NCBI GenBank assembly: GCA_902493345.1
Contig: CABUPM010000003.1
Location: forward strand, 1-57,347
Source: an uncultured Eubacteriales bacterium
GTDB lineage: Bacteria; Bacillota; Clostridia; Lachnospirales; Bianqueaceae
DNA length: 57,347 nt
Reading direction: 5' to 3'
A program made the position numbers and the translations under genes. The notes beneath the pieces are model-generated. The model worked only from the letters and a program-made list of their open reading frames with translations, had not been told where the DNA came from and ran no database searches. Below, one piece after another: positions 25,594 to 33,797 of the stretch (position 1 is the stretch's first letter; every line of letters starts with the position of its first letter).

Positions 25594-26904
25594 ATGAAGA
25601 AGGTTGTTAAGTTTGGCGGCAGTTCATTGGCTGACGCGGGACAGTTCCGCAAGGTCGCGGCCATTGTTCTGGGCGAAGAGAGCCGCCGCTATGTAGTGCC
25701 TTCGGCTCCCGGCAAGCGTTTTAAGGAAGATGATAAGGTAACGGATCTGCTGCTGGCGACGTATACAGCAGCCAGAGCAGGCGAGGATTGGGAACCCATC
25801 CTGGATAAGATCCGTGCCCGTTATGATTCCATTCGTGAGGAGCTGGCACTTTCGGCAACGCTGAAGCATGAATTTGAAGAGATTGAGGAAAATCTTCGTT
25901 CCGGTTGCAGCCAGGATTATATGGCGAGCCGGGGAGAGTATCTGAATGGCATTCTGCTGGCGGAGTATTTGGGGTATCAGTTTGTGGATGCCTCAAGAGT
26001 GATCTTTTTTGATGAAGATGGTAAGTATGATGCGGCCAAGACGATGAAGGTCATGCGGGTGATCCTGGCTGGCTGCGATCGTGCGGTCATTCCGGGTTTT
26101 TACGGAGCTCTGCCGGACGGACGGATCAAGACATTTTCAAGAGGCGGATCGGATATTACCGGCGCGATTGTGGCGCAGGCGGTCAATGCGGACCTGTATG
26201 AGAATTGGACGGATGTGTCGGGATTTTTGATGTGTGATCCCAGAATTGTAGAGAATCCGCGTCCGATTCAGACGATTACCTACAGAGAACTTCGGGAGCT
26301 GTCCTATATGGGCGCGACGGTACTGCATGCCGACTCGATCTTCCCGGTGAAGGAAGCGGGAATCCCCATCAATATCCGCAATACCAATCATCCGGAGGAC
26401 GCGGGAACGATGATCGTGGCACACGCGGGCGTGGCGCCGGGCGGAGATGTCATCACGGGTATTGCCGGACATAAGGGATTTGTCGTCATCCGGATTGAGA
26501 AGGATATGATGAATCAGGAAGTCGGGTTTGCCCTGAAGGTTCTGCAGGTTCTGAAGGACTTTAATATCAACTTTGAGCATCTGCCTTCCGGAATCGATAC
26601 GATGTGCGTCGTACTCAAAGAAGAAGAGGTGCGCGGACGTGAGAATCAGCTGCTGAGCGCGGTGACGCAGGCAACACATCCGGATTATATCTGTATGGAT
26701 CGCGGATTGGCACTGATCGCGGTTGTTGGCCGCGGTATGCGCAGCGCCAAGGGAACGGCTTCCAAGGTCTTTGAAGCGGCAGCCAACGCGGATGTCAATA
26801 TCCGTATGATCGATCAGGGATCCAGCGAGCTGAATATCATTCTGGGAATTCAGGAAGAGGACTTTGAAAAGACAATCCGCAATATCTATCATGCGTTTTA
26901 TTAA
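25594..26904 (+). CDS. Aspartate kinase
   Basis: A 436-residue monofunctional aspartokinase: aspartate to 4-phospho-aspartate, entry to Lys, Met, Thr and diaminopimelate. Motifs are the N-terminal KFGGSSLAD, the substrate loop SRGEYLNG, FSRGGSDITGAIVA, and NWTDVSGFLMCDPR. Two C-terminal ACT domains (from about residue 290, GITGIAGHKGFVVIRIEKDMM type, and VVGRGMRSAKGTASKVF) imply feedback control by an amino acid. The ATG follows TGGAG. The upstream leader has two hairpins but no recognised riboswitch. A bidirectional terminator separates it from mgtE. Confidence 0.95.
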   Translation: MKKVVKFGGSSLADAGQFRKVAAIVLGEESRRYVVPSAPGKRFKEDDKVTDLLLATYTAARAGEDWEPILDKIRARYDSIREELALSATLKHEFEEIEENLRSGCSQDYMASRGEYLNGILLAEYLGYQFVDASRVIFFDEDGKYDAAKTMKVMRVILAGCDRAVIPGFYGALPDGRIKTFSRGGSDITGAIVAQAVNADLYENWTDVSGFLMCDPRIVENPRPIQTITYRELRELSYMGATVLHADSIFPVKEAGIPINIRNTNHPEDAGTMIVAHAGVAPGGDVITGIAGHKGFVVIRIEKDMMNQEVGFALKVLQVLKDFNINFEHLPSGIDTMCVVLKEEEVRGRENQLLSAVTQATHPDYICMDRGLALIAVVGRGMRSAKGTASKVFEAAANADVNIRMIDQGSSELNIILGIQEEDFEKTIRNIYHAFY

Positions 26905-26920
26905 GTAAAGTTTATAGAGC

Positions 26921-26971
26921 AATACAAAGGGCTTCCCAACCGGATGATCCGGAAGGGAAGCCTTTTGTATT
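26921..26971. terminator. Bidirectional terminator between lysC-type kinase and mgtE
   Basis: A 17-bp stem (16 matches) AATACAAAGGGCTTCCC with GGGAAGCCTTTTGTATT, with an inner CCGGA/TCCGG stem. Confidence 0.85.
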
Positions 26972-28325
26972 ACAGACCGAGAAGCATGGTCGCGATCTCG
27001 AAATAGATCAGCAGGGAAAAAGCATCGACGATGGTCGTGATAAAGGGGCTTGCCATAACGGTAGGGTCAAAGCCGATTTTCTTCGCGAGGATCGGAAGAG
27101 AACAGCCGACGAGCTTGGCCAGAATGACAGTGACCAACAGCGTCAGGCAAACGGTGAAAGCGACCATCAGGCTGACACGGTCCAGGATCAGAAGCTTTAC
27201 CATATTGGCGGCGGCCAATGCGGCGCCGCAGAGAATTCCCACACGGAATTCCTTCCAGAGGACGCGGAACAGATCTTTGAATTGGATTTCATTCAGGGAG
27301 AGTCCGCGGATAATCGTAACGGCGGCCTGGCTTCCGGAATTACCGCCGGTATCCATCAGCATGGGGATGAAGGCGGTCAGTACAACCTGAGCGGCCAACG
27401 CGTTTTCAAAAGAGGAGATGATCATGCCGGTGAAGGTAGCGGAAATCATCAGGATCAGAAGCCATGGAATACGCTGTTTGAAAGTGGTCCAGATGCCTGT
27501 ACGCAGGTACGGTTTATCAGAAGGGACGATAGCGGCCATCTTTTCAATATCCTCGGTGGTCTCTTCCTGCAGGACATCGATAGCGTCATCAACCGTGACG
27601 ATACCGACCAACCGATTCTCCTGGTCAACGACGGGCAGCGCCAGAAAGTTGTATTTGTTGAACATCAGGGCGACCTGCTCCTGGTCCGTGACTGTCTGGA
27701 CACTGATTACATGGGTCTCCATGATGTCCTGAATCTTGGAAGAACCGTCCGCGAGAAGCAGGGACCGGGCGGTAACAATGCCGACCAGTGTTCGGTTTTC
27801 AGCAGTGACATAACAGGTATAGATGGTCTCCTTATCTACACCGGTCTTGCGGATACGCTCCAGAGCCTCCGATACGGTCATCTGAGGCCACAGGTTGACA
27901 TATTCAGTGGTCATGATGCTGCCCGCGGAATCTTCCGGATATTTCAGAATCTCATTGATCATCTGGCGCATATCCGGCGCCGCCTGTTTCAGAATCCGCT
28001 TGACAACGGTGGCGGGCATCTCCTCCACCAGGTCAACGGCATCATCCACATACAGCTCATCGATGACTTCCTTAAGCTCGCGGTCGCTGAATCCCTGAAT
28101 CAGAAGCTCCTGAGAGTCCTCGTCCATTTCGACAAAGGTGTCAGCCGCCAATTCTTTGGGCAGCAGACGAAACAGAAGCGGCAGGGAGTTGTCCGGCAGC
28201 AGACAAAATACCCCGGCAATATCAGCGGGGTTCATGGTAGTCAGCATATCGCGGAGCGTAGTGTATTTTTTGGAATCTAACAGACTCTGGATCATCTGAT
28301 CCAGAGAGATCTGTACAGTGCTCAT
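26970..28325 (-). CDS. mgtE: Magnesium transporter MgtE
   Basis: A 451-residue MgtE channel-type magnesium transporter. An N-terminal MgtE_N superhelix covers about residues 1-130 (with DPQELLIQGFSDRE-like repeats and EEMPATVVKRILKQ). Two CBS domains cover about 135-255 (YTCYVTAENRTLVGIVTARS; FLALPVVDQENRLVGIVTVDD). Five membrane helices follow from about 285. The pore segment PMLMDTGGNSGSQAAVTIIRG is intact. RBS TAGGAGGCG. It is preceded by a leader of about 190 bases with mutually exclusive helices (next entry), so expression is probably controlled at the RNA level, possibly by Mg2+. Confidence 0.95.
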   Translation of the reverse strand: MSTVQISLDQMIQSLLDSKKYTTLRDMLTTMNPADIAGVFCLLPDNSLPLLFRLLPKELAADTFVEMDEDSQELLIQGFSDRELKEVIDELYVDDAVDLVEEMPATVVKRILKQAAPDMRQMINEILKYPEDSAGSIMTTEYVNLWPQMTVSEALERIRKTGVDKETIYTCYVTAENRTLVGIVTARSLLLADGSSKIQDIMETHVISVQTVTDQEQVALMFNKYNFLALPVVDQENRLVGIVTVDDAIDVLQEETTEDIEKMAAIVPSDKPYLRTGIWTTFKQRIPWLLILMISATFTGMIISSFENALAAQVVLTAFIPMLMDTGGNSGSQAAVTIIRGLSLNEIQFKDLFRVLWKEFRVGILCGAALAAANMVKLLILDRVSLMVAFTVCLTLLVTVILAKLVGCSLPILAKKIGFDPTVMASPFITTIVDAFSLLIYFEIATMLLGL

Positions 28326-28516
28326 TGGAATCGCCTCCTATTACTGTATTTTAAATTGTAGTAAACAGTGAGGCATAAGACGGGCTTTAGAGAAGGGACG
28401 GACCGGAATACAGTCTGGCCCTCTTCCGTTCTCGACCGGGTCCTATGCCATTGCTACTTCCAGCGTCCATCTCTTCACCCCTTTATCATCCAATTTGGTG
28501 GGAAATCCCCACAGAT
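28326..28516 (-). promoter_or_regulatory. Structured mgtE 5' leader, candidate translational riboswitch
   Basis: The 437 bases between mgtE and the glycosyltransferase hold no gene. On the minus strand, a leader of about 190 nt contains four elements. Helix A pairs 28464-28474 with 28389-28400 (AGAGA-GGACG / CGTCC-TCTCT). Helix B pairs 28440-28449 with 28372-28381 (GGCATAGGAC / GTCTTATGCC, 9 of 10). Helix C pairs 28365-28374 with 28343-28347 and 28333-28337 (GCCTC-ACTGT / ACAGT-GAGGC), covering the Shine-Dalgarno sequence. A small 5' hairpin is GTGGG/CCCAC. A and B interleave, and B and C share bases, as in a switch. The conserved 5' core of the M-box Mg2+ riboswitch was not recognised. Confidence 0.6.
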
Positions 28517-28522
28517 ACTTTT

Positions 28523-28551
28523 ATTATAACCAGCATTTTTCCGGCTGTCAA
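28523..28551 (-). promoter_or_regulatory. Full-consensus promoter for the mgtE leader
   Basis: Minus strand TTGACA (28551-28546), 17 bases, TATAAT (28528-28523). Confidence 0.9.
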
Positions 28552-28624
28552 GGCTTATTATCCGTAAAATTTTTCTATAAAACGACAAAGCGCGGATATG
28601 CAGAAGATGACAGGAGAAGCCGGA

Positions 28625-28656
28625 CTTAAAGAAATCTTAAGAAATCTTCGAAGAAA
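28625..28656 (+). promoter_or_regulatory. Tandem 10-bp direct repeats upstream of the glycosyltransferase promoter
   Basis: CTTAAAGAAAT, CTTAAGAAAT and CTTCGAAGAAA follow each other at one helical turn, ending seven bases before the -35. This is a typical layout for an OmpR/PhoB-family activator site. The regulator is not in the window. Confidence 0.45.
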
Positions 28657-28662
28657 AGCTGC

Positions 28663-28691
28663 TTGTATATCGAAGGGCAGAATGCTATAAT
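28663..28691 (+). promoter_or_regulatory. Promoter for the GT2 gene
   Basis: TTGTAT (28663-28668), 17 bases, TATAAT (28686-28691), with TG one base before the -10. Confidence 0.75.
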
Positions 28692-28763
28692 AGTGCCGAT
28701 CTCCTATGTAAGGGATATCTTACGGGGAAACAGAGGGAGCAGCCAGGGAGAAAGGAGAAAGAG

Positions 28764-30029
28764 ATGAACTGGATTGTTTGGATCGAGAACAGCATTGGAC
28801 TGATCTTTTTACTGTGTTATGCGTATCAGATGTTCTATGTCGGCAATGTCCTGCTGACCAGGCCGCATCAGTCGCCGCACAGTAAGGTGCTGCACAGGTA
28901 TGCGTTTATCGTGTCCGCAAGAAATGAAGAGGGAGTAATCGGAGCGCTGATCGATAGTCTGTATCAGCAGGATTATCCGAGAGAATTGATGGATGTATAT
29001 GTGGTGGCCGATAACTGTACCGATCATACAGCGGGGGTATGCCAGGCACACGGCGCCTATGTATATGAGAGATTTAACCATGTTCAGGTGGGAAAGGGCT
29101 ATGCGCTGGACTACCTGTTTAAGAAAATGAAAGAAGACGGAGTATTTGACCGTTACGATGCGTTTGTGATTTTCGATGCGGACAATATTGTGGATAAAGG
29201 GTATATTCGCGCAATGAACGATACCTTTGATGAGGGTTATCGTGTAATTACTTCTTATCGAAATTCGAAGAATTATGATTCCAACTGGATCAGTGCCGGA
29301 TATTCATTGTGGTTCCTGCGGGAAGCAAAATTTTTGAACCAGGCCAGAATGAATCTGGGAATCGGCTGTGCCGTATCGGGAACCGGATTCCTGGTGCATC
29401 GGGATATCATTGATCAGATGGGAGGATGGAAGTACCATCTGCTGACAGAGGATATTGAGTTCAGCGTAGACTACGCGCTGCAGGGCGGACAGATCGGTTA
29501 CTGTAAAGACGCGGTATTTTATGATGAACAGCCGATCACATTGAAAACCTCATGGAAGCAGAGAATGCGCTGGAGTAAGGGAATTTATCAGGTGCTGGGA
29601 CATTATGGATACAAACTGGCCGGAGGCATCTTCCGTAAACACAGCTTTACCTGTTATGATCAGCTGATGAACCAGTTCCCGTCCGTTCTTCTGATGTTAA
29701 TCGGTATGGGATGCGGTGTGGCCCATCTGGTAGATGCCGTGATCGAAGGGAACATGGTAGGTACGATGGCATATTTGCTGAACTTTTCGATCCAGCTGGG
29801 AATGCAGCTGTACGGCTTCGCTTTCCTGGTAGGAGCGATGACGATGGCGACAGAATGGAAGAATATTCACTGTAAACCTGCACGTAAGATCTGGTCGCTC
29901 TTTACCTTCCCATTCTTTATGCTTACATATATTCCGATTTCTATTCAGGCGATGTTTACCAAAGTGAGCTGGTCGCCGATTCAACATTCCATCAACCGTA
30001 CGGCGGATCAGATCCGCAGAGCGGCGTAA
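28764..30029 (+). CDS. Membrane-bound processive glycosyltransferase, family 2
   Basis: A 421-residue inner-membrane GT2 of the cellulose/hyaluronan/poly-GlcNAc synthase type. One N-terminal helix (residues 5-27) precedes the catalytic domain. That domain shows IVSARNEEGVIG, the nucleotide-sugar DAD in FVIFDADN, the acceptor segment GTGFLVHRD, the base motif LLTEDIE, and QRMRW (the QxxRW signature of processive enzymes). Three or four membrane helices follow from about residue 300. It should polymerise and extrude a polysaccharide, but the sugar is unknown. It is monocistronic, with tandem repeats before its promoter and a terminator at 30037, so it is probably individually regulated. Confidence 0.88.
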   Translation: MNWIVWIENSIGLIFLLCYAYQMFYVGNVLLTRPHQSPHSKVLHRYAFIVSARNEEGVIGALIDSLYQQDYPRELMDVYVVADNCTDHTAGVCQAHGAYVYERFNHVQVGKGYALDYLFKKMKEDGVFDRYDAFVIFDADNIVDKGYIRAMNDTFDEGYRVITSYRNSKNYDSNWISAGYSLWFLREAKFLNQARMNLGIGCAVSGTGFLVHRDIIDQMGGWKYHLLTEDIEFSVDYALQGGQIGYCKDAVFYDEQPITLKTSWKQRMRWSKGIYQVLGHYGYKLAGGIFRKHSFTCYDQLMNQFPSVLLMLIGMGCGVAHLVDAVIEGNMVGTMAYLLNFSIQLGMQLYGFAFLVGAMTMATEWKNIHCKPARKIWSLFTFPFFMLTYIPISIQAMFTKVSWSPIQHSINRTADQIRRAA

Positions 30030-30036
30030 GACAGGG

Positions 30037-30062
30037 GCGTTCCTTTTGGAACGCTCTTTTTA
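30037..30062 (+). terminator. Terminator of the GT2 gene
   Basis: GCGTTCC-TTTT-GGAACGC followed by CTTTTTATT. Confidence 0.9.
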
Positions 30063-30087
30063 TTCCTGTGGAACATGATTATTTTTC

Positions 30088-30116
30088 TTGTGTTTGATAC
30101 AAGGTTGCGTTATAAT
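30088..30116 (+). promoter_or_regulatory. Promoter for the fucI operon
   Basis: TTGTGT (30088-30093), 17 bases, TATAAT (30111-30116). No operator was recognised. Confidence 0.7.
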
Positions 30117-30154
30117 AAGGACAGATTTTATATTTTATACAGGGGGTATGCAAG

Positions 30155-31948
30155 ATGGCAGAAAGCAGATTGATTGGGCAGTATCCGGTAATCGGTATCC
30201 GTCCGGTAATCGATGCCAGACGTGGTATGCTGAAGGTGAGAGAGTCTCTGGAAGAGCAGACCATGAACATGGCGAGAGCAGCGGCGGATCTGTTCCGTGA
30301 GAACCTGCGTTATACCAATGGCGAGCCGGTTAAGGTAGTGATCTCTGATACGACCATTGGCCGTGTAGCGGAGACTGCGCGCTGCGCAGACCAGTTCAAG
30401 AGAGAAGGCGTGGATATCACCCTGACCGTGACACCGTGCTGGTGCTATGGTTCAGAGACGATGGATATGGATCCCATGACGATCAAGGGCGTATGGGGAT
30501 TTAACGGAACGGAACGCCCGGGTGCTGTATATCTGGCGGCGGTTCTGGCGGGACACGCGCAGAAGGGCTTGCCGGCGTTCGGTATCTACGGACGGGATGT
30601 ACAACCCGCTGACGCTTCCGAGATTCCGGAAGATGTCAAGGAGAAGCTGCTGCGCTTTGGACGTGCTGCGGTAGCGGCCGCGACGATGCGCGGTAAATCC
30701 TATCTGCAGATCGGTTCGATCTGTATGGGTATCGCGGGCTCTATCATCAACCCGGAATTCTTTGAAGAGTATCTGGGCATGAGAGTAGAATCTGTGGATG
30801 AAGTTGAGATCATCCGCCGGATGGAGCAGGGGATCTACAGCCAGAAGGAGTACGAGAAGGCTCTGGCCTGGACCCGCCAGTATTGCAAAGAAGGCTTTGA
30901 CAAGAACCCGGCAGAGGCACAGAAGTCCCGCGAGGAAAAAGACGCGGATTGGGAATTTGTCGTCAAGATGATGTGCATCATCAAGGATCTGTACAATGGT
31001 CAGAAGGATTTGCCGGAAGGCCGTGAAGAGGAAATGGTCGGCCACAACGCTATCGCCGGAGGCTTCCAGGGACAGCGGCAGTGGACGGATTATTATCCGA
31101 ACTGTGACTTCGCGGAGTCGTTGCTGAATACGACCTTTGACTGGGAGGGCGCCAGAGAGACCTATGTACTGGCAACAGAGAACGATACGCTTAATGCGGT
31201 CAGCATGTTGTTCGGTAAGCTCCTGAACAATCGGGCGCAGATCTTCGCGGATGTGCGTACCTATTGGAGCCCGGAGGCGGTAAAGGAAGCTACAGGATAT
31301 GATCTGGAGGGCAGAGCCAAGGAGTCCAAGGGCTTTATCCATCTGATCAATTCCGGCGCGGCCTGCCTGGATGCCTGCGGAGAGGTCAAGGATGAGAATG
31401 GCAACGCTGTAATGAAGCATTTCTGGGAGATGACCGAAGCCGATCAGAAGGCCTGCCTAGACGCGACCACGTGGAATGCGGCCGATCAGGGGTATTTCCG
31501 CGGCGGCGGCTATTCTTCACGTTTTGAGACCCGTAGTGAGATGCCGGTTACGATGATGCGTCTGAATATCGTCAAGGGCCTGGGACCGGTGATGCAGATT
31601 GCGGAAGGCTATACCGTAGCGCTTCCGGAAGAAGTATCCGACGCGCTGTGGAAGCGTACGGACTACACTTGGCCCTGCACATGGTTTGCGCCGCGGCTTA
31701 CCGGTAAGGGAGCCTTCAGTTCCGCATATGAGGTGATGAACCATTGGGGAGCCAATCATGGCGCGATTACCTATGGACATATTGGCGCGGATCTGATCAC
31801 ATTGTGCTCTATACTGAGAATTCCGGTATGCATGCACAATGTTCCGGAGGAAAAGATTTTCCGCCCGGCTTGCTGGAATGCGTATGGTATGGACGCGGAG
31901 GGACAGGACTACAGAGCCTGCGCCGCGTATGGACCGATGTACAAATAA
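30155..31948 (+). CDS. fucI: L-fucose isomerase
   Basis: A 597-residue isomerase converting L-fucose to L-fuculose (the family also handles D-arabinose). Family landmarks are YPVIGIRPVIDARRGMLKVR at the N-terminus, GGFQGQRQWTDYYPN, the metal-site segment ATENDTLNAV, and NHWGANHGAITYGH. Length is standard. It heads an operon with fucU and an oxidoreductase. The fuculokinase and aldolase genes expected for the pathway are not in the window. Cleavage of fuculose-1-phosphate gives lactaldehyde and then 1,2-propanediol, the substrate of the dehydratase at 817-3345. Confidence 0.96.
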   Translation: MAESRLIGQYPVIGIRPVIDARRGMLKVRESLEEQTMNMARAAADLFRENLRYTNGEPVKVVISDTTIGRVAETARCADQFKREGVDITLTVTPCWCYGSETMDMDPMTIKGVWGFNGTERPGAVYLAAVLAGHAQKGLPAFGIYGRDVQPADASEIPEDVKEKLLRFGRAAVAAATMRGKSYLQIGSICMGIAGSIINPEFFEEYLGMRVESVDEVEIIRRMEQGIYSQKEYEKALAWTRQYCKEGFDKNPAEAQKSREEKDADWEFVVKMMCIIKDLYNGQKDLPEGREEEMVGHNAIAGGFQGQRQWTDYYPNCDFAESLLNTTFDWEGARETYVLATENDTLNAVSMLFGKLLNNRAQIFADVRTYWSPEAVKEATGYDLEGRAKESKGFIHLINSGAACLDACGEVKDENGNAVMKHFWEMTEADQKACLDATTWNAADQGYFRGGGYSSRFETRSEMPVTMMRLNIVKGLGPVMQIAEGYTVALPEEVSDALWKRTDYTWPCTWFAPRLTGKGAFSSAYEVMNHWGANHGAITYGHIGADLITLCSILRIPVCMHNVPEEKIFRPACWNAYGMDAEGQDYRACAAYGPMYK

Positions 31949-32009
31949 AATAAAGCAGTTTGGGGCCGCGGCCGTAGAAAGCCGCGGCTTTGAACAGAAT
32001 GGAGAAGTT

Positions 32010-32447
32010 ATGCTTAAGGGAATTCCTAAGATTATTTCACCGGAGTTATTGAAGGTGCTGTGTGAAATGGGACACAGCGACAGGATTGTATTGGCCGACG
32101 GCAATTTCCCGGCGGAGAGCATCGGGAAAGACGCGAAAGTTATCCGCTGCGACGGACATGGAACAACTGAGCTTCTGCAGGCGATTCTGCAGCTGTTTCC
32201 GCTGGATACCTATGTGGAGCATCCGGTGGAGCTGATGGAGGTTATGCCGGGAGACCCGGTAAAGACACCGATCTGGGAGGAATACGCGGCGGAAGTTGAG
32301 AAGGAGGACGCGCGCGGACGGAAGGCGATCGGAACGATCGAGCGGTTTGCTTTTTATGATAAAGCCAAGACAGCCTATGCGATCGTGGCGACAGGCGAGC
32401 AGGCGTTGTATGCCAATATCATGCTGCAAAAGGGAGTTATCGCGTAA
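32010..32447 (+). CDS. fucU: L-fucose mutarotase (RbsD/FucU family)
   Basis: A 145-residue RbsD/FucU protein that interconverts the anomers of fucose. The start at 32010 reads MLKGIPKIISPELLKVL after GAATGGAGAAG. The family signature MGHSDRIVLADGNFPAES is followed by CDGHGTTELLQAILQLFPLD and a C-terminal YANIMLQKGV. It follows fucI by 61 bases. Its stop overlaps the next start as TAATG. Confidence 0.93.
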   Translation: MLKGIPKIISPELLKVLCEMGHSDRIVLADGNFPAESIGKDAKVIRCDGHGTTELLQAILQLFPLDTYVEHPVELMEVMPGDPVKTPIWEEYAAEVEKEDARGRKAIGTIERFAFYDKAKTAYAIVATGEQALYANIMLQKGVIA

Positions 32448-33718
32448 TGGTCACGGTAGCGATCTGCGGCCTGGGAAGTCGGGGCAAGGACACCTATGCC
32501 AAGTGCCAGCATATTTTTCCAGAGCGGATGAAGATCGTCGCCATAGCGGATATCATACCGGAACGGGTAGAGGAAGCCGGACAGGAGTATGATGTACCGA
32601 TATCGATGCGTTTTTCTTCTGGTGAAGAGATGCTGGAAAAAGAGAAGCTGGCGGATGTGATGTTCATCTGTACACAGGACCGGCAGCATTATGGGCACGC
32701 GCTGAAAGCGCTGGAACGCGGATATGATTTGCTCTTGGAAAAGCCGATCTCTCCGGTTCTATCTGAATGTCGGGAGCTGGCCCAGACAGCAAGCAGGCTC
32801 GGCCGAAGAGTCGTGGTCTGCCATGTGCTTCGTTACACGCCGTTCTATCAATATCTGTACCGAACGATCCGCTCCGGTAAAATCGGGCAGGTCGCCGCGA
32901 TACAGGCAGTGGAGAATGTCGGCTACTGGCATCAGGCACATAGCTTTGTACGCGGCAACTGGCGGAATACAGAGCTTAGCAGCCCTATGATACTGCAGAA
33001 AAGCTGTCATGATATGGATATCCTTGTATGGCTGTCCGGTAAGAGCTGCCGCCGGGTCAGCTCCTTTGGGAGCCTGATGCATTTCCGACCGGAAAACGCG
33101 CCGGAGGGAGCGGCTATGCGATGCCAGGACTGTAAAGCTAAGGGAAAATGTCCGTATGATGCGGAGAAGATCTACCTTACGGACGAGAGGACGGGTGTCC
33201 TGCATGGACATACCGGATGGCCGGCCAATGTGCTTGTCTCCCATCCGAATGAGGAGAGGATTCGTGCGGCGTTGGCGGAAGGCCCTTATGGACGCTGTGT
33301 TTATCATTGTGACAACGATGTGGTGGATCATCAGATCGTCAATCTGGAGATGGAGGACGGCGTTACAGTCAGCTTTACCATGTGTGCCTTTAATCAGGGC
33401 GGCCGCGAGATTCATGTGATGGGAACCATGGGAGAGATCGTGGGCGATATGAACGCGAATACGATTACGGTTACGGTTTTCGGACAAAAGCCGGAGACAG
33501 TGGATGTCCGGACCCTGGCAGACGACTTTAGCGGACATGGCGGCGGAGATCGAAGGCTCGTGGAAGATCTTCTGGACCTGGAGGAAGGGCGTGCCGGGCA
33601 GGCGCTGACATCCATTGAAACATCCATGGAGAGTCATTATATGGCGATGGCGGCGGAGTACTCCCGTCTGCGTCACGGCGAGACAGTAGAGCTGGAAAAG
33701 TTCGTCAACGAAACATGA
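32447..33718 (+). CDS. Gfo/Idh/MocA-family oxidoreductase
   Basis: A 423-residue NAD(P)-dependent dehydrogenase with the Rossmann motif VAICGLGSRGKDTYAK and the family sequence LLEKPIS near residue 97. The catalytic-side motif is QKSCHDMDILVWL. An unusual four-cysteine group (CQDCKAKGKC, residues about 225-234, plus CVYHC near 285) could bind a metal. It is the third gene of the fuc operon, translationally coupled to fucU. It may oxidise a deoxyhexose or a glycoside as a preparatory step. The substrate is unknown. Confidence 0.85.
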   Translation: MVTVAICGLGSRGKDTYAKCQHIFPERMKIVAIADIIPERVEEAGQEYDVPISMRFSSGEEMLEKEKLADVMFICTQDRQHYGHALKALERGYDLLLEKPISPVLSECRELAQTASRLGRRVVVCHVLRYTPFYQYLYRTIRSGKIGQVAAIQAVENVGYWHQAHSFVRGNWRNTELSSPMILQKSCHDMDILVWLSGKSCRRVSSFGSLMHFRPENAPEGAAMRCQDCKAKGKCPYDAEKIYLTDERTGVLHGHTGWPANVLVSHPNEERIRAALAEGPYGRCVYHCDNDVVDHQIVNLEMEDGVTVSFTMCAFNQGGREIHVMGTMGEIVGDMNANTITVTVFGQKPETVDVRTLADDFSGHGGGDRRLVEDLLDLEEGRAGQALTSIETSMESHYMAMAAEYSRLRHGETVELEKFVNET

Positions 33719-33797
33719 CATTACACGGCTCCGCATACAATAGACAGAGCGGCAGCGAGAAAAAGAATGGCCTAAAATAAAGCAACGGAGGAAAAGA

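Noticed and set aside
25521..25594. Lysine riboswitch before the aspartate kinase gene
   Set aside because: The leader is only about 70 bases; lysine riboswitches need roughly 170 or more.
28326..28516. Calling the mgtE leader an M-box riboswitch outright
   Set aside because: Target gene and length fit, but I could not find the conserved M-box core segments, so the class is left open.
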